Positions 25,493-32,309 are shown, counted from the stretch's first letter. The stretch: DNA of 64,000 bases from Parablautia muri (GCF_009917485.1 NZ_QZDT01000017.1:1-64000), one strand, 5' to 3'. Numbers and translations: made by a program. The notes: generated by a model not told the origin, from the sequence alone.

Positions 25493-25999
25493 TTATTTCC
25501 CATGCTGGTATTCCAGCATGGCCGATATCTCCAACACCTGGGCCACATACTCTGACAGCTCGCCCTCTGACAGCCTTTCCATGACCCGCGACTCCCCATG
25601 GTAGCGCATCAGCGCCACTTCCAGGTCTTCCCCGTCATTCACCAGCTCTGACAGATAATCGGCCGCTACCTTCATGTTCCCCCTGATATCCTTGAGGTCT
25701 GTGACTCCAAGCCCTGCCATCCGGTCTTTATGCCACTTTTCCGATACCTGCATGACGCCGATGCATCCGTCATTTTCTGCCTCAGGGTCAAAGCGGCTCT
25801 CCACCCATCCGACTGCCCGAAGCGTTTCAGGGCACAGATGGTATTCTGCCCCTAATTCCTCTGATATCCTAAGCACGCTTTCCGGCACCTTGACTGCCTC
25901 CTGGGCATGCAGCATGATTGGTATCATTATTACTGCTTCCATCAGGATCAATGCCGCCATGACTGCTGCCAAAATCTTCCATAATTCCATCTTTTTCAC
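25493..25999 (-). CDS. Membrane-anchored lytic transglycosylase (SLT/GEWL)
   Basis: A 168-residue protein. Residues about 7-30 form one hydrophobic segment without a clear cleavage site (MKKMELWKILAAVMAALIL), an anchor or signal. The soluble part is a transglycosylase domain: AVGWVESRF with catalytic E67, then GVMQVSEKWH (81-90), the classical ES/GxMQ pattern. It cleaves peptidoglycan outside the membrane. The domain is short but complete in key residues. A GTG at 25999 with AAAGGA upstream is the start. An early-operon position is unusual for a lysis or entry enzyme. Confidence 0.85.
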   Translation of the reverse strand: MKKMELWKILAAVMAALILMEAVIMIPIMLHAQEAVKVPESVLRISEELGAEYHLCPETLRAVGWVESRFDPEAENDGCIGVMQVSEKWHKDRMAGLGVTDLKDIRGNMKVAADYLSELVNDGEDLEVALMRYHGESRVMERLSEGELSEYVAQVLEISAMLEYQHGK

Positions 26000-26021
26000 A
26001 TGCTTGTCCTTTCTGACCGGC

Positions 26022-26156
26022 TTATGCCGGTTCCTTTCCTTTATTTTCTTTCTTTGTAATCACCAAATCCTCCGGTGTACCTCCATTTTGATGAGCCAGC
26101 AGCTTTGCCAATGTTTCCAATATGCTTTCAGCAGTTGGTATATATTCTGTCCCCAT
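26022..26156 (-). CDS. 44-aa phage protein
   Basis: ATG 26156 after AAGGGGGTTTTAT, ending at TAA 26022. The product begins MGTEYIPTAESILETLAKL and ends with a charged tail (TKKENKGKEPA). Helical N-terminus; unknown function. The stop codon lies within a small hairpin (ACCGGC-AT-AAGCCGGT type) that precedes the transglycosylase start. Confidence 0.55.
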   Translation of the reverse strand: MGTEYIPTAESILETLAKLLAHQNGGTPEDLVITKKENKGKEPA

Positions 26157-26228
26157 ATAAAACCCCCTTATTTTGATTAATAATTAATATGTCTGACTGG
26201 TTGTACCCTTTTCCTCTTTTTGTAATAC

Positions 26229-26257
26229 TTGTAAATTGCTTATCTCCCTCTTATAAT
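26229..26257 (+). promoter_or_regulatory. Promoter 1 of the duplicated promoter-leader
   Basis: TTGTAA (26229-26234), a 17-nt spacer and TATAAT (26252-26257). It drives the 76-aa gene and is part of the 61-bp repeat. Confidence 0.75.
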
Positions 26258-26299
26258 CAAATCACAGGCTACTGGCATAGCCGAGTACTAAAGAAAGGA
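26239..26299 (+). repeat. Promoter-leader direct repeat, copy 1
   Basis: 61 bp, about 4 mismatches from copy 2 at 26791-26851. It contains the -10 box, a 5' leader with a small hairpin (GGCTA-CTGGCA-TAGCC) and the ribosome site AAAGAAAGGA. Confidence 0.85.
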
Positions 26300-26306
26300 G
26301 AATCTT

Positions 26307-26537
26307 ATGCGTAGATTTAATCCGCCATATAATGGGCACCGTTTCCTGCTAAACAAAAATACTGGAGAAATCCATGATCTGGACAGGGAAACAGCTTATT
26401 GTCGTATCAACGACATTAACCCAGGGCATATTTACACGAGCGATTCTTACCTGAGCTGTCTTATTTACGCCAAAGCAGAGCACTGTCCAAACCCAAACGG
26501 ATGCTTTTACTGTCAGCCTGAAAAAGATAAAGGCTGA
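26307..26537 (+). CDS. 76-aa protein, rightward cassette gene 1
   Basis: A 76-residue protein with a basic start (MRRFNPPYNGHRFLLNKNTGE) and a C-terminal Cys cluster (CPNPNGCFYCQPEK) that may bind zinc. No family is recognised. It runs opposite to the early operon and has its own promoter and leader, which look identical in design to those of the 177-aa gene 320 nt downstream. This suggests an independently expressed moron-type gene. Confidence 0.65.
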   Translation: MRRFNPPYNGHRFLLNKNTGEIHDLDRETAYCRINDINPGHIYTSDSYLSCLIYAKAEHCPNPNGCFYCQPEKDKG

Positions 26538-26722
26538 TATCCTTCTCGTAGGGCTGCTTCGTTCATCCGTTGCAGCTCCTTTTCTGATATTTCTGTCTGT
26601 AGGGCCTCTTTAAGTTTTGCCTGTGTATTAGAATCTTTTGCTATTCCATATATCACATCACAAAAAACATCTAGCTCTAACTGCTTTACTACATCAAATA
26701 CTATTATTTTTCCTATCTCCCT
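26513..26722 (-). pseudogene. Open frame without a standard start, probable gene remnant
   Basis: Between TGA 26723-26725 and TGA 26513-26515 a minus-strand frame stays open for 69 codons and looks coding: VVKQLELDVFCDVIYG, then a helical Lys/Glu-rich end with KEALQTEISEKELQRMNEAAL. GGGAGATAGG lies upstream but no ATG, GTG or TTG follows at the right place; the first codons are ATA. Either a rare ATA start is used or the start was lost. It overlaps the end of the 76-aa gene. Confidence 0.35.
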
Positions 26723-26780
26723 TCATTTTTAATAGATGGACTTTTACTCCTGCTGCACACCTTCTGTCTGCAAAATATCA

Positions 26781-26809
26781 TTGCTTTAACCTTATCTCCT
26801 TCTTATAAT
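26781..26809 (+). promoter_or_regulatory. Promoter 2 of the duplicated promoter-leader
   Basis: TTGCTT (26781-26786), a 17-nt spacer and TATAAT (26804-26809). It drives the 177-aa gene. Confidence 0.75.
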
Positions 26810-26851
26810 GAAATTACAGGCTACTGGCATAGCCGAGTACTAAAGAAAGGA
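26791..26851 (+). repeat. Promoter-leader direct repeat, copy 2
   Basis: 61 bp; the same -10, leader hairpin (GGCTA/TAGCC) and AAAGAAAGGA ribosome site as copy 1. The near identity over the leader, with unrelated downstream genes, is best explained by a recent duplication of a control cassette. Confidence 0.85.
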
Positions 26852-26859
26852 TATTAAAC

Positions 26860-27393
26860 ATGGAGCCTCAAACAATTACAAATTTTTTTAGCACATATAT
26901 TACTCGTGAAAACATCACTCTAGCAATTGCGGTCTTCGGAGCCCTGGGTACTATCACTTCTTGGATTTCGAACTTTTACCATACCCGCAAGAATATTGAC
27001 ATACAAATCATTAAGATTTCTCGTATAAAAAATTCTTTGATTGCATATGTTTTTTTCCAAAATAAGTCCCAGCTGCCTATCTCTATTAATAGCATTTCTA
27101 TTCAGGTTGATGGCGAGTCTTATAGTGGCTGTGCCGTTCCACCGCATACTATTAAAATTACAAAACAAACGGGTAATACCATCACCGGGACAAGGGAATA
27201 TCAATCTATTCCTTTTCCGGTAAATCTGGGTTCTCTGTCTGGCGCATCCGGTTATATTTTCTTTGATACTTCGAAATCTGTTGTTGAAGCCCTTTCCAGT
27301 CCTTTGACTGTTTTAGTTTCAACCAATCGTGGCAAGTCAATGAAAATGAAATTACCGTGGACTGAATGGACTGATTGGAACAAAATGTTTTAA
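26860..27393 (+). CDS. Membrane protein, rightward cassette gene 2
   Basis: A 177-residue protein. One transmembrane segment (about residues 19-40: LAIAVFGALGTITSWISNF) is followed by a beta-rich domain with Ig-like alternation (IQVDGESYSGCAVPPHTIKI, then LTVLVSTNRGKSMKMKLPW). No family is recognised. The own promoter, opposite orientation and membrane anchor fit a lysogen-expressed moron, for example a superinfection-exclusion protein, but this is inference. Confidence 0.65.
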   Translation: MEPQTITNFFSTYITRENITLAIAVFGALGTITSWISNFYHTRKNIDIQIIKISRIKNSLIAYVFFQNKSQLPISINSISIQVDGESYSGCAVPPHTIKITKQTGNTITGTREYQSIPFPVNLGSLSGASGYIFFDTSKSVVEALSSPLTVLVSTNRGKSMKMKLPWTEWTDWNKMF

Positions 27394-27496
27394 TGCATAT
27401 CCCGTCTAAATCCTCTACAATTGGCGCAGTATCCTTTCGCATTAATTGCAGCTCCGTCCTTATAGCTACCAATTCCTCATATATTTTCTTGAACAT
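27206..27496 (-). CDS. Small helical protein upstream of the switch, doubtful 3' part
   Basis: ATG 27496 behind GGGGTGAGAAAG. The first 36 residues (MFKKIYEELVAIRTELQLM...) look like a real short coiled-coil phage protein. The remaining frame lies antisense to the 177-aa gene and is less convincing, so the true gene may be truncated or the tail may be fortuitous. It is the first gene after Cro in the leftward early operon. Confidence 0.4.
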   Translation of the reverse strand: MFKKIYEELVAIRTELQLMRKDTAPIVEDLDGICIKTFCSNQSIQSTVISFSLTCHDWLKLKQSKDWKGLQQQISKYQRKYNRMRQTENPDLPEKE

Positions 27497-27533
27497 CTTT
27501 CTCACCCCCCCCCTCTATTTAAATTGTTTTATT

Positions 27534-27550
27534 CTTACGTATTCCGTAAG
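27534..27550. promoter_or_regulatory. Operator-like site O1
   Basis: CTTACG-TATTC-CGTAAG, identical to O2. It covers the stop codon and last codons of the Cro-like gene, 250 bp from the promoter cluster. Confidence 0.65.
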
Positions 27551-27780
27551 TTCGGACTAAAAAAAATTGTACCAGCTCGTTCTGGCGGAATATGCAGGGT
27601 TGACATTAACTTTTCAATAACAGTCGTTGAAGGTTTAATATCCCCATTAATGACTCTGGACAAAGTATTTCTATCTACCGTTGATGCAGCCGACAAATCA
27701 ACGATTTTATCTAGCTTCTGCTCTACCATAATTTTCTTTAACTCTACAATATCTACCTTATATTTCTGCACCTGTTTCAA
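27535..27780 (-). CDS. Cro/XRE-type DNA-binding protein
   Basis: An 81-residue protein with an XRE helix-turn-helix (KIVDLSAASTVDRNTLSRVINGDIKPS, about 24-50). It faces the repressor gene across a shared control region, the standard cro position. The start is a TTG at 27780 behind AGGAGATG. It likely represses the lysogeny promoter and its own and thus favours lytic growth. O1 is embedded in its 3' end. Confidence 0.8.
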   Translation of the reverse strand: MKQVQKYKVDIVELKKIMVEQKLDKIVDLSAASTVDRNTLSRVINGDIKPSTTVIEKLMSTLHIPPERAGTIFFSPNLRNT

Positions 27781-27795
27781 ATCGTCATCTCCTTT

Positions 27796-27812
27796 CTTAC
27801 GTATTCCGTAAG
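27796..27812. promoter_or_regulatory. Operator-like site O2
   Basis: CTTACG-TATTC-CGTAAG, a perfect 6-bp dyad with a 5-bp spacer. It lies at the start region of the leftward promoter transcript. Confidence 0.75.
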
Positions 27813-27815
27813 TTT

Positions 27816-27844
27816 ATGTTAACACTGCACTTTACACATGTCAA
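27816..27844 (-). promoter_or_regulatory. Leftward early promoter (P-cro)
   Basis: On the minus strand TTGACA (27844-27839), a 17-nt spacer and TAACAT (27821-27816). It is flanked by O2 and O3, as expected for a repressor-controlled early promoter. Confidence 0.8.
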
Positions 27845-27858
27845 TACTTTTTTGCAAA

Positions 27859-27867
27859 TTACGTAAG
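27859..27867. promoter_or_regulatory. Operator-like site O3
   Basis: TTACGTAAG, the short, spacer-less version of the motif, between the two divergent promoters. Confidence 0.6.
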
Positions 27868-27893
27868 TTTCATTTTTTTATGCATGCATCCCA

Positions 27894-27922
27894 TTGCATT
27901 TTACGTAAGAATATGGTATTTT
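27894..27922 (+). promoter_or_regulatory. Rightward repressor promoter with O4
   Basis: TTGCAT (27894-27899), a 17-nt spacer and TATTTT (27917-27922). O4 (TTACGTAAG, 27901-27909) lies in the spacer, so Cro or the repressor bound here could block the promoter. Confidence 0.55.
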
Positions 27923-27955
27923 CTAATTAACACAACAATAAAGGAAATAAAACTA

Positions 27956-28591
27956 ATGCCTATTTGGAATGAAAGAATACACGAAAAAAGAATAGAAAAG
28001 GGAATCACGCTGGCACAAGTCGCGGATAGATTAGGCGTGACAGAAGCTACTGCGCAAAGATATGAACGTGGAAATATAAAGAGCATACCATATGAGCATA
28101 TGTGCGTTTATGGAGAAATACTAAATTGCTCACCAGCATATTTAATGGGATGGGAAAATAATTCTTCCACCACGGCAAATAATGTGTACCCAATAGAGTT
28201 AAAACGTTTTCCATTGTTAGGAGAAATCGCTTGCGGAAAACCTACATATGCAAATGAAGATAGAGAGAGCTATGTAATAGCTGGAACTGATATCAAAGCA
28301 GACTTTTGCTTAAAAGCAAAAGGGGATAGTATGATTAATGCTAGAATCTTGGATGGCGATATTGTATTTATACGCAAGCAAGATATTGTAGATAATGGCG
28401 AGATTGCGGCCGTTATAGTAGACAACGATAATGAAGCTACATTAAAAAGATTTTTTTATTACGCTGAAAAAAGTATGGTCATCTTAAAAGCGGAAAATCC
28501 TGCATACGAAGACCTGATTTTTACCAATGAGGAACTCAATAACTTTCATATTTTAGGAAAGGCTGTAGCTTTTCAAAGTGATGTTAAATAA
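27956..28591 (+). CDS. CI/LexA-type phage repressor with S24 peptidase domain
   Basis: A 211-residue repressor. Residues 1-70 are an XRE HTH (ITLAQVADRLGVTEATAQRYERG). Residues 85-211 form the LexA-type autoprotease: cleavage region EIACGKP with Cys93-Gly94, catalytic S125 in KGDSM, and K164 in ATLKRF. DNA damage with RecA would trigger self-cleavage and induction. The Cys-Gly scissile bond resembles UmuD rather than the Ala-Gly of LexA and lambda CI. I chose ATG 27956 (MPIWNERIHEKR, after AAAGGAAAT); the longer reading from 27884 is unlikely. Confidence 0.92.
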   Translation: MPIWNERIHEKRIEKGITLAQVADRLGVTEATAQRYERGNIKSIPYEHMCVYGEILNCSPAYLMGWENNSSTTANNVYPIELKRFPLLGEIACGKPTYANEDRESYVIAGTDIKADFCLKAKGDSMINARILDGDIVFIRKQDIVDNGEIAAVIVDNDNEATLKRFFYYAEKSMVILKAENPAYEDLIFTNEELNNFHILGKAVAFQSDVK

Positions 28592-28644
28592 TGATTAAAC
28601 TGCTACGGCATTTTAATAAAAACTAAAGAAAAGAGGGCTTTTAT

Positions 28645-29403
28645 ATGAATAACGTATTTCTCCTTATATTCTGCATAAGTTTTATATGTATTCCAATTTT
28701 TATTATATGGGCGCTAATTAATTTAATTCGGAAAAAGCCGGCTAAAAAACGTTTCAAATTTGCTGGGATATCTACGTTGGCTTTGATAATTAGCACTATT
28801 GGGTTTGGGTTCACTATGGATGATGAAGCTGTACCTAACGAATCAGTTGAAGTAGTATCTGAGAGTCCTTCTATTGCAACGGAATCTCCTATGATAATAC
28901 CTACTGCTACACCCACGGCTACTAAAACTCCACAGCCCACACCAACCAAAACACCCACTCCACAGTCTACTGCTACATTACACCCTACGGCCACGCCAAC
29001 ACCACAGCCTACTGAAACGCCAAAGCCTACGGCTATCCCAGAAGTATCACCACTAGTTACATCTCCCATTGAAACCTCTACTCCACGAGTAGAAGAAACA
29101 TCTGAAACTCAAGTTGCAGAGGGGGCTACATCACAGGGCACGGAAATATCCGAACCTCAATCTACTGCATCATCCTCTACCAGCAATACAGGAACCGGAG
29201 AAAGTAACTTTAATACTTATAATAATTCAGAACAACAACAAACAGCAGATACCTATGTGCTAAATACAAATACGAAAAGAATACACCACCCTAGCTGTTC
29301 TTCAGTTCCCAAAATAGCGCCTCAAAATTATGCAACATCCAGCGCAACATTAGATGAATTAATAGCGCAGGATTATAAACCATGTGGTAATTGTTTTAAA
29401 TAA
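28645..29403 (+). CDS. Membrane protein with Thr/Pro stalk and Cys/His C-terminal domain
   Basis: A 252-residue protein. Two N-terminal hydrophobic segments (about 3-26 and 40-58), then a Thr/Pro/Ser-rich low-complexity stalk (about 80-150), then a compact C-terminal domain with YVLNTNTKRIHHPSCSSV and DYKPCGNCFK. This last domain, with one His and two or three Cys, is common in clostridial surface and nuclease proteins and looks zinc-binding (Ada-type). Placed directly after the repressor, it is probably expressed in the lysogen and may alter the cell surface. Confidence 0.75.
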   Translation: MNNVFLLIFCISFICIPIFIIWALINLIRKKPAKKRFKFAGISTLALIISTIGFGFTMDDEAVPNESVEVVSESPSIATESPMIIPTATPTATKTPQPTPTKTPTPQSTATLHPTATPTPQPTETPKPTAIPEVSPLVTSPIETSTPRVEETSETQVAEGATSQGTEISEPQSTASSSTSNTGTGESNFNTYNNSEQQQTADTYVLNTNTKRIHHPSCSSVPKIAPQNYATSSATLDELIAQDYKPCGNCFK

Positions 29404-29417
29404 AGGAGAAATTTATT

Positions 29418-29579
29418 ATGGCAAAGAGAAAAAAATCACTTATTCCCGGACTCTCATTCAGTCCCAAAAAAGCATTCGGGGTTACAAAAGTAAAAAGGAA
29501 AATTGCTAAAGCTACCGGCGTCCCCACCACAAAGAGTGGAAGGCGTGCTAAAGTAGGAAAAATCTTAGGAATAAAGTAA
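29418..29579 (+). CDS. 53-aa strongly basic protein
   Basis: ATG 29418 behind AAAGGAGAAATTTATT, ending at TAA 29577-29579. The product (MAKRKKSLIPGLSFSPKKAF, then a Lys/Arg-rich end with KSGRRAKVGKILG) has about 19 Lys/Arg residues. It could bind DNA or RNA or act at the membrane. Similar short basic proteins occur in the cargo region of clostridial prophages. No function known. Confidence 0.6.
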   Translation: MAKRKKSLIPGLSFSPKKAFGVTKVKRKIAKATGVPTTKSGRRAKVGKILGIK

Positions 29580-29656
29580 ATATTTAAAAACTGTCCCTGC
29601 GACTAACATAAGCGGACACTTTCTAAAAATGTTAATACGCCCGAAAGGAGGACCAC

Positions 29657-30199
29657 ATGGCATTACACCAGGAAAAAAACTACACTATCGAAGATATCTA
29701 CGCACTTCCAGATGGACAAAGAGCGGAGCTGATTGACGGGCAAATATATATGATGGCGCCGCCTGCCCGGATCCACCAGAAATTAGTTTCACAATTTACT
29801 AAGGTTATTGGAAACTATATTGATGCCAAGCACGGTGATTGTGAAGTATACCCTGCCCCGTTCGCAGTTTTTCTAAATGAGGATAACCGAAATTATATTG
29901 AGCCAGATATCTCCGTAATATGTAATAAGCATAAATTAACGGAAAAAGGGTGCAACGGCGCACCAGACTGGATTATTGAAATAATATCCCCTTCTGACCC
30001 TCAAAGAGATTATGGGATAAAGCTCTTTAAATATCGTTCTTCAAACGTGAGGGAGTACTGGATTGTAAACCCCAAGACATGTACTGTAAATGTTTTTGAT
30101 TTTGAGCATGAACAGGCGTCAAACCAATATAGTTTTGACGACCACATCCCTGTATGCATTTATGAAGACCTAAGTATTTGTATTTCTGATTTATTATAA
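29657..30199 (+). CDS. Uma2-family (DUF820) PD-(D/E)XK nuclease-like protein
   Basis: A 180-residue protein with the Uma2 pattern: AELIDGQIYMMAPP, YIEPDISVICNK (metal-binding D), and WIIEIISPSDPQRDYGIKLFKYR (E and K of the active site), then YWIVNP. It is a restriction-endonuclease-like fold; the family is abundant in cyanobacteria and clostridia and its substrate is not known. The strong GGAGG ribosome site and single-gene unit fit a cargo gene. Nuclease residues are intact. Confidence 0.88.
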   Translation: MALHQEKNYTIEDIYALPDGQRAELIDGQIYMMAPPARIHQKLVSQFTKVIGNYIDAKHGDCEVYPAPFAVFLNEDNRNYIEPDISVICNKHKLTEKGCNGAPDWIIEIISPSDPQRDYGIKLFKYRSSNVREYWIVNPKTCTVNVFDFEHEQASNQYSFDDHIPVCIYEDLSICISDLL

Positions 30200-30205
30200 C
30201 AAAAA

Positions 30206-30229
30206 CCGCTCCTGCGCTAACAGGAACGG
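30206..30229 (-). terminator. Hairpin after the Uma2 gene
   Basis: CCGCTCCTG / CAGGAACGG arms (one wobble pair) with a 6-nt loop. The T-run (TTTTTG) lies on the minus-strand side, so it ends leftward transcripts best; the + side has none. Confidence 0.5.
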
Positions 30230-30296
30230 AAAATGAAAATTCTGCTTACAACATACTGTGGTTATTCATATTTTATCCACATTTTCTTAAAAACAG

Positions 30297-30324
30297 TTGA
30301 CTTTTGAGGTTTTTGGGATATACT
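30297..30324 (+). promoter_or_regulatory. Promoter of the AbiF-type RNA
   Basis: TTGACT (30297-30302), a 16-nt spacer and TATACT (30319-30324). The predicted start falls at about 30331, exactly where the hairpin begins. Confidence 0.8.
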
Positions 30325-30330
30325 AAACAG

Positions 30331-30376
30331 AAGCTCCCACACCTCTCAACGATGTGTCCAATGGGAGCACTTTTTT
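30331..30376 (+). ncRNA. AbiF-type structured RNA
   Basis: About 46 nt. The outer stem is GCTCCCA / TGGGAGC, the inner stem CACA / TGTG with a loop TCTCAACGA, and a run of six T follows (ACTTTTTTG), so it can end as an intrinsic terminator. This layout, with an abiF-like start just after it, matches my memory of the AbiF RNA motif upstream of Abi_2 genes. A promoter sits at the expected distance. The motif identity should be checked with a covariance model. Confidence 0.65.
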
Positions 30377-30393
30377 GTTATACAGGAGATAAA

Positions 30394-30518
30394 ATGGAAT
30401 TAAAAAAACCTACTACATTTGAAGAACAAATTGAGTTGCTCAAAAAGAAGCAATCTTTTTTGAACCAAATATTGCGGTGCTTGAAAAAATATAATAAATG
30501 CAACTGCTGCAATATTTC
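30394..30518 (+). pseudogene. Decayed 5' end of an abiF (Abi_2) gene
   Basis: The ORF starts MELKKPTTFEEQIELLKKK, the typical Abi_2/AbiF N-terminus. It then leaves the family frame; a one-base change restores EPNIAVLEKI, and further indels leave a trace of the INYYRLSAYF block at 30485-30518. So about 42 codons of abiF remain with several frameshifts, and the rest is missing. The next gene (SIR2) starts 29 nt later. Confidence 0.65.
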
Positions 30519-30547
30519 AATACAATCGGTAAAAGAGAGGGAAATCT

Positions 30548-32137
30548 ATGGCAAAATCTATATTAGATAGGATTATTGAAAAAAGAAAAATGCCTGTATT
30601 GTTCATAGGTTCTGGAATTTCTAAGCGTTATTTATATGGTTTTCCCGATTGGCAAGGCTTATTAAGAGACTCTTTTAAAGCGGTGAATCCAGACCCTTAT
30701 TACTATAGTCGTTATGTAGATCAGTGTACGCGTGAAGGTTGTTCTACTTTTGAAACGAATACTAAATTGGCTACTATTATTGAAAATGATTTCAATGCAG
30801 CATTTTACTCTAGAAAAATCAACATAAAAATTGGCAACTCGAAAAATCCTAAATGGGTTAACCAAGGTGTTTCCCCATACAAAATGTTTTTAGTAAGTTA
30901 TTTTAAAAAGCTAAGAATTAATTCTGATGCTTCTCTGGTAAAAGAAATTGAGTCTTTCCGCTTGTTAAAAAATAAAATTTCTGCTGTCATTACTACTAAT
31001 TATGATACTTTTATTGAATCAGAAGTTTTCAAAAACGATTACCAGGTATTTTGCCATCAGAACGAATTATTTTCTGCTGACAGTTATAATATTGCTGAGA
31101 TATACAAAATCCATGGGAGCATCTTAGACGCAAAATCACTTGTAATAACAGAAAAGGATTATACTGATTTTAACTCATCCAGAAAACTTATTATTGCCAA
31201 AATGCTAACACTATTTGCTGAATCGCCTATTATATTCATGGGTTATTCATTTACAGATGAAAATATCCAACGAATTATTGAAGACTTTTTAGGCTGCCTC
31301 ACTCCAAAGGAATTATCTAACATCAGCAATCATTTCATTTTTGTCAGTTACAAAAAAGGAGAGATGCGCCTTCGAGAGACTAAGCGAACACTATTTACTG
31401 CAAATGGTGTAGAAATTCCTATTACAGAAATAATTACTGATAATTATCTCACAATATACGAAAAATTAAACCACATTATTCCCGGAATTTCCGCTTCTAA
31501 AATAAGAGAGACCAGAAAAATCGTAAAAAAAATCGTAGACCAAAGCATAACAAGTGATACCGCTGAATCTATTATTGTCGGAATTGATGATTTAGATAAT
31601 ATAGATATATCCTCCAAGCCGTTAGCCATTGCTATCGGATATCGGGATACCATTCTTAATAAGGTCGGGTACGGAATACTTGCAGATGAGATGATTTTTG
31701 AGGACATTCTTATGGACAATAAACATTTTGATGCAACAGAAATGTGTTTGGAAAGATTTAAGTCAATTCCATCAACTCGCTTGCTTCCAGTTTTTAAATA
31801 CTTAAAAACTGCTGAAAATGTTGATTCGAATACAAAATTGCTTACATATGCTTCATTACATGATACTAAGGATAAAATATTACCAGGAAACATAAAAAAG
31901 CAGTTGAATGCCCTCCCTCAAATCACAATATATGATGAGTTGCTTAAAGAAATGAACCAAGTGGCTGATATAAATAAAAAGGCCGGATTGTTACTAAAAA
32001 ACATTGATTCATTTACGATTTTACAAATCAGAGATATTTGTTGTGATCTTTTTATCTTAGATCGTGAATCTTGTATGAAATCCACACATTTTAAAAGATG
32101 CGTGATGTATATAGATTTAAAGGAAAATTATGCATAA
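30548..32137 (+). CDS. SIR2-like defence-type protein
   Basis: A 529-residue protein. The SIR2 domain spans about residues 8-300: GSGIS (21-25), ITTNYDTFIE with TTNYD (149-153), YKIHGS with H189, and IFMGYSFTDENI (230-241). These are the NAD-binding and catalytic features of SIR2-like NADases of anti-phage systems. Residues 330-529 are helical with no known motif and may sense phage or form oligomers. It lies between the abiF remnant and the integrase, a standard cargo spot. A low-NAD abortive response is likely by family, not shown here. The start overlaps the abiF-like frame end. Confidence 0.85.
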   Translation: MAKSILDRIIEKRKMPVLFIGSGISKRYLYGFPDWQGLLRDSFKAVNPDPYYYSRYVDQCTREGCSTFETNTKLATIIENDFNAAFYSRKINIKIGNSKNPKWVNQGVSPYKMFLVSYFKKLRINSDASLVKEIESFRLLKNKISAVITTNYDTFIESEVFKNDYQVFCHQNELFSADSYNIAEIYKIHGSILDAKSLVITEKDYTDFNSSRKLIIAKMLTLFAESPIIFMGYSFTDENIQRIIEDFLGCLTPKELSNISNHFIFVSYKKGEMRLRETKRTLFTANGVEIPITEIITDNYLTIYEKLNHIIPGISASKIRETRKIVKKIVDQSITSDTAESIIVGIDDLDNIDISSKPLAIAIGYRDTILNKVGYGILADEMIFEDILMDNKHFDATEMCLERFKSIPSTRLLPVFKYLKTAENVDSNTKLLTYASLHDTKDKILPGNIKKQLNALPQITIYDELLKEMNQVADINKKAGLLLKNIDSFTILQIRDICCDLFILDRESCMKSTHFKRCVMYIDLKENYA

Positions 32138-32142
32138 AAAGA

Positions 32143-32190
32143 AAAATCGATAGACATTTTCTGGTACTCACCAGAAACACTACCGATTTA
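32143..32190 (+). terminator. Terminator-like hairpin after SIR2
   Basis: Imperfect long stem: outer AAATCG/CGATTT, inner TAG/CTA and TTCTGG/CCAGAA, followed by TCTTTTAAAA. It would end the SIR2 transcript. Confidence 0.6.
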
Positions 32191-32309
32191 TCTTTTAAAA
32201 AATTTCAGCATTTAAAAATGCTTTTAATCATTTTTAATAGTCACTTAATGACTTATTGATTAACATAGTACTATTTTATTTATTATTTGTCAAGAAAATA
32301 TTTTTATGC

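Noticed and set aside
28641-29069. Leftward Gly/Val-rich 142-codon frame
   Set aside because: Mirror of the Thr/Pro codons of the membrane protein gene; no ribosome site.
29583-29627. Terminator after the 53-aa basic gene
   Set aside because: Arms AAACTGTCC/GGACACTTT have a mismatch and a 17-nt loop; T-run is poor.
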